Source: Rhodobacter aestuarii
Lineage (GTDB): Bacteria; Pseudomonadota; Alphaproteobacteria; Rhodobacterales; Rhodobacteraceae
Assembly (NCBI RefSeq): GCF_900156655.1
Contig: NZ_FTOG01000002.1
Coordinates: 248,001-312,000 of the forward strand
Direction of reading: 5' to 3'
DNA length: 64,000 nt
The notes under the pieces were generated by a model that saw nothing but the letters and a program-made list of their open reading frames with translations, searched no databases and was not told where the DNA came from. Of the stretch, positions 1-6,891 are shown in pieces (the stretch's first letter is position 1; each line of letters begins with the position of its first letter). A program made the position numbers and the translations under genes.

Positions 1-100
1 CAGAGACGCCCGCGATATAGGATTCGCGCGCCGCCAAGATCGCCGCCGTGTAGCCGGTCGCCACATCGCGCTTTTCCAATTTGCGTTTGAAAGGCCACAT
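1..100 (-). CDS. Phage portal protein, N-terminal fragment (cut by window edge)
   Basis: Only the first 33 codons are inside the window. They begin Met-Trp-Pro-Phe-Lys-Arg-Lys, followed by a charged stretch and the motif GYTAAILAARESYIAG. This N-terminus is familiar from HK97-type portal proteins, which form the dodecameric DNA entry ring of the capsid. The ATG (98-100) lies one base after the stop codon of the prohead protease gene (102-104), so the two genes are tightly coupled. The position next to protease, capsid and terminase genes supports the call. The rest of the gene lies to the left of the window. Confidence 0.72.
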   Translation of the reverse strand, partial: MWPFKRKLEKRDVATGYTAAILAARESYIAGVS

Positions 101-101
101 G

Positions 102-659
102 TCAGAGCCTCCACCGATTGAGGGGGTTCACCGCGCCCCGGTAGGGCTGCCGATCTTGATGGGTTTCCCATGCCCGCGCCTCGATCTGCGCAGAGGGATA
201 GGCCGGGACCGTGACCGCAGAGACTTCAAACAGCGCCGCTTGTGTCACCGTGCGCACCAGATCAGCGCCGCGCCGTTCCACCTTGTCGCCGCCGCTCGGC
301 ACCCGGAAGCCGGGGGAAAGCCCCCGGATCAGCCCAGCGCGATGGGCGGCAAGGAAGTCCTTCGCCCAGGTGGTCGAGGCGTCAACCGTCGCTTCGATCT
401 CTACGGCAAGGTCAGTGCTGCGAAGCCGCAGCGTGCCCGCCGCCGTGCTGGCAAGAGGCTTGGTGTAATCGTGCTGGGCAAGCAGGTGGATTTCCTCGCC
501 CGCTTCGATGCGTCCCCGGAAGGCGTGAGGGGCGAAGACCTCGCGCCGCCCCGGTGCCAGTTCGGTTTCGGCTTGATAGGGGAACCGCGCCGAAAGGTGA
601 GTTGCCCCACCTTCCGCCCGAATTTCCAGCGTCCCGAGATTTCCGCCCCAGAGCATCAC
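102..659 (-). CDS. HK97-family prohead protease
   Basis: A 185-residue protein (or 184 from the ATG at 656). It has the layout of the U35 prohead serine proteases, which cleave the scaffold or delta domain of the capsid protein during head maturation. The candidate catalytic His is at residue 63 in AQHDYTKPLAS and the candidate catalytic Ser at residue 115 in GLSPGF; both motifs are characteristic of the family. The start GTG (657-659) overlaps the capsid stop codon, giving GTGA, so translation is probably coupled. The gene lies between capsid and portal, in the reverse of the usual portal-protease-capsid order. Confidence 0.88.
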   Translation of the reverse strand: MMLWGGNLGTLEIRAEGGATHLSARFPYQAETELAPGRREVFAPHAFRGRIEAGEEIHLLAQHDYTKPLASTAAGTLRLRSTDLAVEIEATVDASTTWAKDFLAAHRAGLIRGLSPGFRVPSGGDKVERRGADLVRTVTQAALFEVSAVTVPAYPSAQIEARAWETHQDRQPYRGAVNPLNRWRL

Positions 660-1918
660 GCCACCTGCACGCCGGTCAGGAGTTCGAGTTGCGCACCGCG
701 CGCGACGGTCGTGTCAACCGTGGTCAGCGCGGTCAGGCGCAGGCCACCCGAGGCCGCATCGCTGAACGGATCGCGGATCAGGTCCACCGCGCCCCACATG
801 CCCACGAATACCGGGGCAACACCGCCCGCCGAGGTGGTCAGAAGCGAAGTGCAGGCCAAGGGGTCGCCGGTCGGAGCCGCCAGCGCGGTCGAAGACATGG
901 CAATGCCGCCCATCTTTTCCGCCATGCGGTCAAACTCGAATTTCGGCGCAGAGGTCGCGGTCAATTGGTCTTCCATGAAGTCCCAGACCTCGGGCCGGAT
1001 CAGCGCGCGCACATCGGCGGGGGTCGAGGCGGCATTGCGCGCCATGAAGCGCACCACGGCGCTGCGATAGGTCGCCCAAGACGCCGCAGCATCAACCGCG
1101 GTCGAGGTGATGCCATAGGTCGCCGCCCCGGTGATCACGCCCAGCGGTTGCCCATCCGCGCCGGTGCCGAGGAAGATCGCGCGATCAAGTTCCGCGCCCA
1201 TCGCCCCGTTCATGTCGCGCCGGATCGCCGCTTCCAGAGCCTCGCCCGATTGCAAGAGCGCCTTGCGGGTGACCCGCATTTGAACGCCCATCGTCTGATT
1301 GGGGGCTAGCGCTTTGTCGATGGTGCCGTAGGCGGTCGGGTCGGGAATGTTGCCAGTTTCGCCGTTCGCCCAGCCCGCCGTGACGGCAGAGGTCGAAACC
1401 GGCCATTCGACAGCACCGGAACCGATAGCGATCATCTGGGCACCCATGCGCGCGGCCACGCTCGCCGGGAAAAGCCGGTCGATGATCGGGCGCGTTTGCA
1501 TCGGGTCGGGCGTGCCGGTCGAGACGGTTTCACCGGCCCGCGCTTCGAGCGCCAAGAGCGGCACGGGAATGCCGCGATAACCGCCCGCGTTGCGCAGCTC
1601 GGCCACGACTTCGGCGGTTTTCCCTTCAAGCGCGCGGCCTTCATTCAAGGCCCCGATCACTTGGCGCATTTGAAAGCCCGCGATCAGGTCGGACCATTCG
1701 CGGCCCGCGCGGGTTTCCAGATCGGCCCCGGCCTCGCGGCGCTCGGTATCCTCGGCAATGAGGCTGGCACGCAAGCGGGTTTCGTTGGTGCGATATTCCG
1801 CATCGAGGCTTTCCATCGAGCGGGTTTCGTCTTCGGTCGGGGTCGCCTTGCCGACAAGGCCCGCAAGGGCTTGGCGGATCTCGGATTGCCGACGCTGAAT
1901 TTTCACGCTTTCAAGCAT
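656..1918 (-). CDS. Major capsid protein, HK97 fold
   Basis: A 420-residue protein from the ATG at 1916-1918. This start is preferred over the longer open frame to 2236 because it has an AAGGAAA Shine-Dalgarno and makes an 8-bp overlap with the HNH gene; the longer N-terminus is only the HNH gene read in another frame. Residues 1 to about 90 are charged and helical (the delta or scaffold domain expected to be removed by the protease). The remainder has the usual HK97 capsid features, including an arginine-rich N-arm region, GATYG- and AAPTGDPLA-like segments and a C-terminal RGAQLELLTGV segment. It forms the capsid shell. Confidence 0.88.
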   Translation of the reverse strand: MLESVKIQRRQSEIRQALAGLVGKATPTEDETRSMESLDAEYRTNETRLRASLIAEDTERREAGADLETRAGREWSDLIAGFQMRQVIGALNEGRALEGKTAEVVAELRNAGGYRGIPVPLLALEARAGETVSTGTPDPMQTRPIIDRLFPASVAARMGAQMIAIGSGAVEWPVSTSAVTAGWANGETGNIPDPTAYGTIDKALAPNQTMGVQMRVTRKALLQSGEALEAAIRRDMNGAMGAELDRAIFLGTGADGQPLGVITGAATYGITSTAVDAAASWATYRSAVVRFMARNAASTPADVRALIRPEVWDFMEDQLTATSAPKFEFDRMAEKMGGIAMSSTALAAPTGDPLACTSLLTTSAGGVAPVFVGMWGAVDLIRDPFSDAASGGLRLTALTTVDTTVARGAQLELLTGVQVA

Positions 1919-2261
1919 GGTCGTTTCCTTCACTGAGGGGGAGGGTTTCCGCTGCCAGATCGGCAACGGCAGTCGCCCAAGCCTTGCGCTCGGGGGATTT
2001 CTCTTTGTGCCCGCATTCGATGCGGGTTTTGCGAGTGTGGCAGCGCGGGCAGAGCGCTTGCAGGTTGCGCGGATCAAAGGCCAGATCAGGCCGCAGCCGA
2101 ACCGGCTGGATATGGTCCACCTCAAGGCGGCGTCGTTCACCGCAGCACCGGCACGCCCAGCCGTCACGCTCAAGGATTTGGTGCCGCAGCACTTGCCAGC
2201 GGCGGGTTGAGGTGACGCGCTTCGAGTGCCGCGCATATTCCTTGCGCTTGCTCATAGCCAT
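1911..2261 (-). CDS. HNH endonuclease
   Basis: A 116-residue protein with a complete HNH fold. CRCC lies at residues 37-40, the LEVDHIQPV core (Asp49-His50) follows, then NLQALCPRCHTRKT with Cys71, Cys74 and His75. The paired Cys residues bind a structural zinc. HNH proteins beside terminase genes assist genome packaging in HK97-type phages and in related satellites. The start overlaps the end of the terminase gene, and its stop overlaps the capsid start (ATG at 1918), so it sits in a translationally coupled head-packaging operon. ATG codons at 2261 and 2255 are both possible starts. Confidence 0.9.
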   Translation of the reverse strand: MAMSKRKEYARHSKRVTSTRRWQVLRHQILERDGWACRCCGERRRLEVDHIQPVRLRPDLAFDPRNLQALCPRCHTRKTRIECGHKEKSPERKAWATAVADLAAETLPLSEGNDHA

Positions 2262-3904
2262 GCCACCCTTGGCTTGCGCTCGGGTGTGGCCTTCATGCGC
2301 GCGCCCTGCGCCACGGCCAGCACCGATGCCGCCGCCGCGTCGATCCGGCCAAGGCTTCGGGCCTTCGCCAGCTTGTGGTTGCCTGCCGGATCAACCAGCG
2401 TGATTGCATCCGAAAAGGCGCTGCGCAGAAGCATGGAGGGGGCAACAAAGATTTCGCCGTCAAACAGCGCGCGCCGGAATCGCTCAATGTCTTCGGAGCC
2501 GTCTTTCCACCCGAAGCCGCGCCAGATGAACGGCACCCGCGACAGGCCCGCCGCGTTCATCGCCTCAACAAATTCGGCATTGCGGAAACGGTCGCCACAG
2601 ATGCAGGCCGGTTGCACCCCATCGAGGCGGCGCACCACTTCGGCCAGCCATGCGCCGGGGGGAACCGTCGCCTCGCCCAGAACCGTCAACTCGCCCCGGT
2701 CAAACATCTGCGAATAGCGCTCGCCCACGCCGTCAGCCGCGCCCCTATCGGCAAGGCTGGGGGTGCTGGGGAAGGTGCCCACGGCCTCAAGACGCCCCGT
2801 CTCGGGCCAGTAGAACGCCGCAGCCGACATGCTGCGAGAGCCGCCCAGATCAACGCCCAGCACGCAAGGCCCCGCCCGCTCGGGCAGTTCATCGGGCGAG
2901 ACTTCCGCCGACAGCCATTCGTCAACCGTCACCAAAACAGACCGGCTTTCGCTCGAAACCCGTTCGTTTCGGTTCAGGTTGCGGAAGCTGGACAGCGCCG
3001 AACCGCCCCGCGCAATCGCGCGCCGCGCCTGTGCCACAAGCCAATCGGGCGTTGAGCCGATGCCCTCGGTCGCGCCGGGGTTGGCTTCGAGCAGGCTTTC
3101 CAGATCATCGGCAGGCAAGCCAAAGGCGGGCCGGTGTTCCTGCACATAGGTGCCGGGGGGCGGATCATCGAGCCACCGGGAAAAGGCGTTGGTATCGTCG
3201 GGCGCAGAGGTCGAGATGATCAGCGCGCGGCCATCACGTTTGCCAAGGCCCGACAGGATCGCGTTTTCCAGTGTCTCGCCCTTGGCCGGTTCCCATGCCG
3301 CCCGTTCATCGAGAACCGCCAGCGTCGGAGCGCCGCCCAAGATCGACTTGCCATCGGCAGCAATGACGCGGGCCAGCCCGCCGCCGTTGCCCTCAAACTC
3401 AACTTCCAGCTTTGAGCCGCGCCGGATCGTGAAAAGCGCTTGATCCTCTTCGGGCAAGCCTTCGATGTAGCCGACAAGGAAGTTGAACGCGGTCTTGGCT
3501 TGGTCCCGGTTGCGGGCCGCAAAGAGGATTTCGCGCTTGGGCTGGGGCTTCGCATCGAGCGCGCCCACCAGCTCGGCCAGCGACAGGCCAGCGCTCAACG
3601 CGGTTTTGGCATTGCCGCGACCGATCGACAAAAGGCCCACCATGACGCCATCGGCCAGCGCACCGCGCACGAACCGCTTTTGAAACCCGGCCAGCTTGAG
3701 CGGCTTTCCCGCCGTGCGGCCCTCGGGGATGCGCAGTTGTGCAAGGAAGGCAAGCGCCCGGTTCGCCCGATTTTTCCCCCGGATTTTTTTCAGGAGAGAG
3801 AATTGTAAACTCAGACCGCCGGTCCCGGCCTCGGCAGAAACCGGGGCATTGGGACCATTCTTGCGCGGTCGCCCCCTCGGGCGCTTGGTCGCGGCCTCGG
3901 TCAT
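2252..3904 (-). CDS. Phage terminase large subunit
   Basis: A 550-residue packaging motor. The Walker A-like motif is SIGRGNAKT (about residues 93-101), a typical terminase variant. The Walker B motif is LAVLDE (Asp199, Glu200), with a possible coupling motif STSAPDD near 231. The C-terminal nuclease domain starts at VLGVDLGGSRS with the metal-binding Asp352. The N-terminus has an AT-hook-like basic patch (KRPRGRPRK). The ATG overlaps the stop of the connector gene as ATGA, and the end overlaps the HNH start. No small terminase subunit was recognised nearby; it may be an unrecognised short gene or missing. Confidence 0.92.
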   Translation of the reverse strand: MTEAATKRPRGRPRKNGPNAPVSAEAGTGGLSLQFSLLKKIRGKNRANRALAFLAQLRIPEGRTAGKPLKLAGFQKRFVRGALADGVMVGLLSIGRGNAKTALSAGLSLAELVGALDAKPQPKREILFAARNRDQAKTAFNFLVGYIEGLPEEDQALFTIRRGSKLEVEFEGNGGGLARVIAADGKSILGGAPTLAVLDERAAWEPAKGETLENAILSGLGKRDGRALIISTSAPDDTNAFSRWLDDPPPGTYVQEHRPAFGLPADDLESLLEANPGATEGIGSTPDWLVAQARRAIARGGSALSSFRNLNRNERVSSESRSVLVTVDEWLSAEVSPDELPERAGPCVLGVDLGGSRSMSAAAFYWPETGRLEAVGTFPSTPSLADRGAADGVGERYSQMFDRGELTVLGEATVPPGAWLAEVVRRLDGVQPACICGDRFRNAEFVEAMNAAGLSRVPFIWRGFGWKDGSEDIERFRRALFDGEIFVAPSMLLRSAFSDAITLVDPAGNHKLAKARSLGRIDAAAASVLAVAQGARMKATPERKPRVAWL

Positions 3905-4212
3905 TCCGGCACCTCGCCCAGCGAAACACCGCGATAGCGCGCGCAGATGCGAGACGCGGCCAGCGACAGCCCAAGCGGCCTATCCCGCTCGGTCGCCCCG
4001 CCCCGGTTGTCGTAAAGCATCGAGCATTGGTCATAGATCGCGAAGGCCAGATCATCGGGCAGCGCGCCATCCTCGGGCGCGGTGTAGTTGGCAGCGGCCA
4101 GCACATCGCCCTGAGCGGCTTCGAGCATCTGCATCAACGCTGCGTCTTCGTCGTCGCCATCCACACGGGCAACAAGTTTGGCTTGGGAAAGCTGAATGCT
4201 TGCGAGGGTCAT
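3901..4212 (-). CDS. Head-tail connector (gp6-like) protein
   Basis: A 103-residue protein starting MTLASIQLSQAK. It resembles the gp6-like head-tail connector family: short, helical, with the pattern of an acidic N-terminal helix, an ALPDDLAFAIYDQCSMLYD helix and a C-terminal RICARYRGVS helix. The start at 4210-4212 has an AAGGA Shine-Dalgarno. The longer frame to 4476 is rejected because its extra N-terminus is only the translated 11-bp repeat array. The protein would form the ring below the portal that closes the head. Its gene overlaps the terminase start, so it is the first gene of the head operon seen here. Confidence 0.68.
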   Translation of the reverse strand: MTLASIQLSQAKLVARVDGDDEDAALMQMLEAAQGDVLAAANYTAPEDGALPDDLAFAIYDQCSMLYDNRGGATERDRPLGLSLAASRICARYRGVSLGEVPE

Positions 4213-4233
4213 TGGTGGGTGTCCTTCAAGGCG

Positions 4234-4282
4234 TTGGGGCGCGCCCCAAGGGCGCCCCAAAAGCCCCTTACGTAGTAAGGGG
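4234..4282. promoter_or_regulatory. Palindrome and inverted repeat upstream of the head operon
   Basis: A perfect 16-bp palindrome (TTGGGGCGCGCCCCAA, 4234-4249) is followed by a perfect 8-bp inverted repeat with a 3-nt loop (CCCCTTAC at 4264-4271, GTAAGGGG at 4275-4282). They lie between the repeat array and the connector gene, so they could be an operator, a replication element or a hairpin in the leader. No long T-run follows on either strand, which makes a simple terminator less likely. Confidence 0.45.
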
Positions 4283-4294
4283 GAGAGAGGGGGA

Positions 4295-4393
4295 GGGGAG
4301 ATGAAGGGGAGATGAAGCAGGATTGAAAGGGAGATGAAGGGGAGATGAAGCAGCCCAAAACCGGAGATGAAGGGGAGATGAAGGGGAGATGAA
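4295..4393. repeat. Nine-unit 11-bp tandem array (GGGGAGATGAA) with a 33-bp super-period
   Basis: Nine 11-bp units run without a gap through 99 bp. Units 1, 2, 4, 5, 7, 8 and 9 match GGGGAGATGAA with at most two changes. Units 3 (4317-4327) and 6 (4350-4360) are divergent but keep register and share the first four bases GCAG, so the pattern also repeats every 33 bp. An 11-bp unit is close to one helical turn, so a protein could bind all units on one face of the DNA. The array lies just after the RepA-like gene, where a replication origin (iterons) or a head-operon control region would be expected. Confidence 0.9.
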
Positions 4394-4399
4394 GGCCGC

Positions 4400-5674
4400 T
4401 CATTTCGCCACCTCAACGAGTTTGGTGGTCGGCTTGGACGGCGAACCGCCCGCCTCAATGGCGATCTTTCCGGCATTCAAGAGGCTATCCATCGCCCTCT
4501 TGAAGCCGTCCTTCGTCACCCCCTCATTGTCTTGGTGCGAGGCGAATTGAGACGGCGCATAGGACGGCCCGCTGTTGCTGTTCACCTTCCGGCCTTGCTC
4601 GGTGAACATGCGCAACAGCTTCATGAACACCCGTTCCGCCTTAGACGCCTTCGCCATGCGGTCGAGGCCGGTTTCGCTCGGATCGGCCACGAAAACACCG
4701 TCGAGCCACGTCACCGCGATTTCGGCCCCGCTGCGCCCGTAGTTCAGCTTCTTGTTGCTCAGAATGCGGGCGTCTTCGTCGGCTTCCTCGCCGTTTACCA
4801 TGACGCGCTGGAAATAGAGCCGCGAACGGGCGCTTCCGTTCCAAGCAGTGTTGCCCGAGGTGCCAGAACCGCTCGCCATGCCCGAAAGCGACGGGTGCGC
4901 AAGCATGACAACTGCGCAGTCATGTTGTAGGGCAAGCTTCTTGAGCATCCCCACAAATTGCCGCACTTGCGCCTTGTCGTTCTCGTTGCCGGGGAACAGA
5001 TCGGCCAGCGTGTCGAGCACCAGAAGCGCGGGGTTGAGGTCGGTCAGGATCGCCCGAATCTCATCATACAGGCCCGAGGGGATAAGCGGCTTTCCTGCCC
5101 CATCCGCGCGCGCCAGAAGCGCATCCTCGCCCGCAAGGCTGGCATATGTCAGGCGTTGGAGGTCGGCCAGCGTAGCGCCCTCGCTGCGCACAATGTCAGC
5201 GAAGCGGCGGTGCAGCTCGTCTTGCTCGTCTTCTGCCGACAGGAACACCGCGCGGCCCTCGGTCACACCGCGCCCGATCCATTGACGCCCGAGGGCGACG
5301 GCGCAGGCCAGTTGCGCAGAGAGCAGAGATTTGCCGGTGCCGCCGTCGCCATAAAGCAGGGTGACTTCGCGGCCCGGAATGAAGTCGCGCACCAGCCATT
5401 TGCGTTCCGGCACCTCAAGCCCTTCGAGGTCAGCGGCACATTTGAACCGGCTTCCCTTGGCCTCACCCCGCGCCGGTTCGCCCATGTCGCCGTAAGCGTC
5501 CAGCGGGGTCAGAGGAACATCGTCGCAGCCTGCCGGGGTGCTATCCGGTGGGGGGTGGACTTGGCGCAGCGGCGCGCGGGTCGAGGTCACACCCTCGCGG
5601 CGGTCGCGCTCATTGCGCCAGTCTTCGAGCGCCTGCCGTGCCTCGGGCGTGTTGAAGATGCCGTCTTCCATCAC
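4400..5674 (-). CDS. RepA-like AAA ATPase (AAA_25; helicase/primase-associated replication protein)
   Basis: A 424-residue protein. The RecA-type ATPase core has Walker A GDGGTGKS (residues 109-116), FLSAEDE near 144-150 and Walker B LLVLD (217-221), then VMLAHPSLSG, which fits the sensor region of RepA (RSF1010)/KaiC-like ATPases. These act as hexameric replicative helicases or helicase loaders in plasmids, phages and islands. The C-terminal about 90 residues may be a winged-helix DNA-binding part. The start ATG overlaps the preceding small gene as ATGA. It is the only replication protein visible in the element. Confidence 0.78.
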   Translation of the reverse strand: MMEDGIFNTPEARQALEDWRNERDRREGVTSTRAPLRQVHPPPDSTPAGCDDVPLTPLDAYGDMGEPARGEAKGSRFKCAADLEGLEVPERKWLVRDFIPGREVTLLYGDGGTGKSLLSAQLACAVALGRQWIGRGVTEGRAVFLSAEDEQDELHRRFADIVRSEGATLADLQRLTYASLAGEDALLARADGAGKPLIPSGLYDEIRAILTDLNPALLVLDTLADLFPGNENDKAQVRQFVGMLKKLALQHDCAVVMLAHPSLSGMASGSGTSGNTAWNGSARSRLYFQRVMVNGEEADEDARILSNKKLNYGRSGAEIAVTWLDGVFVADPSETGLDRMAKASKAERVFMKLLRMFTEQGRKVNSNSGPSYAPSQFASHQDNEGVTKDGFKRAMDSLLNAGKIAIEAGGSPSKPTTKLVEVAK

Positions 5675-5859
5675 GCGGCCCCCCGCTTGGCGAAGGGCAG
5701 CACCTTGGCGGAATGAAGCAGATAGGGAACGCCTGCGGTCGAGGCACGGGCGTATTCAATCGCCTCGCGACGGGTCGCAAACTCGCGCAGGAAGTCGCCG
5801 CAGAATGTCACCCAAAAGACGCGCACCCCGTGGGCTTCGAGTTCCTCGATAGCAATCAC
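5671..5859 (-). CDS. Small hypothetical protein of the phage-like element
   Basis: A 62-residue acidic-to-neutral protein with no family I recognise. It begins with GTG (5857-5859), which overlaps the stop of the upstream gene as GTGA, and its own stop overlaps the ATPase start. These tight overlaps on both sides are the main evidence that it is translated. The sequence has a short beta-rich start (VRVFWVTFCGDF) and a helical segment (REAIEYARA), which would suit a small regulatory or accessory replication protein. Confidence 0.6.
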   Translation of the reverse strand: MIAIEELEAHGVRVFWVTFCGDFLREFATRREAIEYARASTAGVPYLLHSAKVLPFAKRGAA

Positions 5860-6128
5860 GAAAGCACCCCCGCAAAAGCGTGGTCGATGATCGCCGCAGC
5901 TTGATCAGGCTTGAGAGAGTGCAGCGCGGCCATGAGAATTGCCGCCCGCTCGCCCGTGGTCAGCCGCACCGCCCAGACGCTTGCCACCGCCTGCCACGCC
6001 TCGGGCGTGTCGAGGATCAGGCCATAGCCGAGAAGCTTCGAGGCGCTCTTGTGCGCGGGCTTGGCAAAGGCAGAGATTGCGTTGCGGGACGGGCTGCGGT
6101 ATCTTTTGCCAGTGGTTTCTTGACCCAA
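5856..6128 (-). CDS. Hypothetical protein at the element boundary (start uncertain)
   Basis: The conserved-looking part is the last 60 or so residues (LLGYGLILDTPEAWQAVASV to AAIIDHAFAGVLS), which read as a compact helical protein. The frame stays open to an ATG at 6333-6335, but that start lies in host DNA beyond the attachment site and would translate the antisense of the tRNA-Cys fragment, so I reject it. TTG at 6126-6128 is the first alternative start inside the element, and it has only a weak ribosome binding site. The function is unknown. It is the first gene of the left-reading operon and overlaps the next gene. Confidence 0.45.
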   Translation of the reverse strand: MGQETTGKRYRSPSRNAISAFAKPAHKSASKLLGYGLILDTPEAWQAVASVWAVRLTTGERAAILMAALHSLKPDQAAAIIDHAFAGVLS

Positions 6129-6197
6129 GCTTTTGGCCCCGGTTGCGCCTGCACGCGCACCGGGGTTTTCATTTGCGCCGGTCAGATGGGCACTTGA

Positions 6198-6272
6198 AAC
6201 TTTCTCCGAAAGTTCACGCTTTGTCTGGGCCTGTTTTGAAACAGTTCCCCTTTGATTTTCTTGCGAAACAGG
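6198..6272. repeat. Cluster of short inverted repeats beside the attachment site
   Basis: AACTTTC (6198-6204) pairs with GAAAGTT (6208-6214) across a 3-nt loop. CTGTTT (6231-6236) pairs with AAACAG (6239-6244), and a third copy GAAACAGG stands at 6265-6272. The stretch is more A+T-rich than its surroundings. It ends exactly where similarity to tRNA-Cys begins. This is what integrase arm and core binding sites commonly look like, but the hairpins could also be a terminator. Confidence 0.4.
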
Positions 6273-6274
6273 CT

Positions 6275-6321
6275 GGATTGCAAATCCGTGAAGACCGGTT
6301 CGATTCCGGTACCCGCCTCCA
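6275..6321 (+). other. Attachment site: 3' fragment of a tRNA-Cys gene (attR-like)
   Basis: The last 47 bases of a tRNA-Cys are present. They include the anticodon loop TTGCAAA (anticodon GCA), a complete T arm (ACCGG TTCGATT CCGGT), the 3' acceptor strand ACCCGCC, a discriminator T and CCA. The 5' half, which should start GGCGGGT about 75 bases upstream, is absent. A lone tRNA 3' end is the usual footprint of site-specific integration. It predicts that the rebuilt full tRNA-Cys, and probably the integrase, lie left of the window, with 1-6274 being element DNA. Confidence 0.85.
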
Positions 6322-6603
6322 AATCTCCCAAGCATTTCTCGGACACGGCAAAAATCGGTTCACGCGCTGAATTGCGCGTTCCCGTTCCGTTGGCCTTTTG
6401 CCCGCGTCGGCTTCTGTGATGACTTAGCGCGATTCGTAGCGCGCGTGCGGCTCTTGCCAGCCGATCCCCAGACCTCCCGAATTTACGCTCAAGGCTCTGA
6501 ATTAAAGACCTATTCTTTCGTGACCAAAGCTCCGAACGGTGCGTTTGCAGAGCATCAATCTGGCTCTGTCAGCTTTCCTTCCCAACGACCCAAGGAGTTG
6601 ATG

Positions 6604-6744
6604 ATGAGCAACCGCTTTCAGAGCACTCTGTGCACCAGCGCAGGACCGGCAGAACAGGTGGGGCCTACTTGCCGCAATCGGCAGCGCTGCCCCCTAATCC
6701 CCGCCCCCGGCCAGCAGATCAGGGGGCAAGGATGCAACGCATGA
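6604..6744 (+). CDS. Very small hypothetical ORF upstream of the spike gene
   Basis: A 46-residue frame starting MSNRFQSTLC, with AAGGAG at a good distance from the ATG at 6604; another ATG at 6601 is too close to it. It ends in a TGA that overlaps the next small frame. The composition is Arg-, Gln- and Cys-rich and matches no family I know. It is reported because of the good ribosome binding site and the chained overlaps into the spike gene. It could be a short leader rather than a stable protein. Confidence 0.4.
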   Translation: MSNRFQSTLCTSAGPAEQVGPTCRNRQRCPLIPAPGQQIRGQGCNA

Positions 6745-6890
6745 TCGGGCTGGGCGGCCTTGGGCTGGGCGGCCTCGCAACCCGCCCAAATAGCACCGGC
6801 ACACCGACGGGATTCCTCCGTGTCCTGACCGTTAACGGCGCCATCGTCGTGAACGCCGCGGGTGCGGCATATGTTTTGGAGGCGCAGTGA
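6732..6890 (+). CDS. Small glycine-rich protein preceding the spike gene
   Basis: A 52-residue protein with a Gly/Leu-rich start (MIGLGGLGLGGLATRP) and a beta-type tail (FLRVLTVNGAIVVNAAGAAYV). The ATG at 6732 follows AGGGGGCAAGG. An alternative ATG at 6741 overlaps the previous stop. The stop TGA is followed one base later by the spike ATG. The tail resembles short phage fibre or adaptor proteins in style. With the spike it may form a two-part head or tail spike, where the small part is the anchor. That role is inference. Confidence 0.5.
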   Translation: MQRMIGLGGLGLGGLATRPNSTGTPTGFLRVLTVNGAIVVNAAGAAYVLEAQ

Positions 6891-6891
6891 T

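Noticed and set aside
656-2236. 526-residue reading of the capsid frame starting at 2236
   Set aside because: The first 106 residues are the HNH gene read in another frame and have no capsid-like features; the ATG at 1918 has a ribosome binding site.
4295-4393. CRISPR array
   Set aside because: Units are 11 bp, contiguous and without unique spacers, and no cas genes are present.
4209-4476. Repetitive peptide (LHLPFIS repeats) encoded by the 11-bp array
   Set aside because: It is only the translation of the tandem repeat; the connector protein starts after it with a good ribosome binding site.
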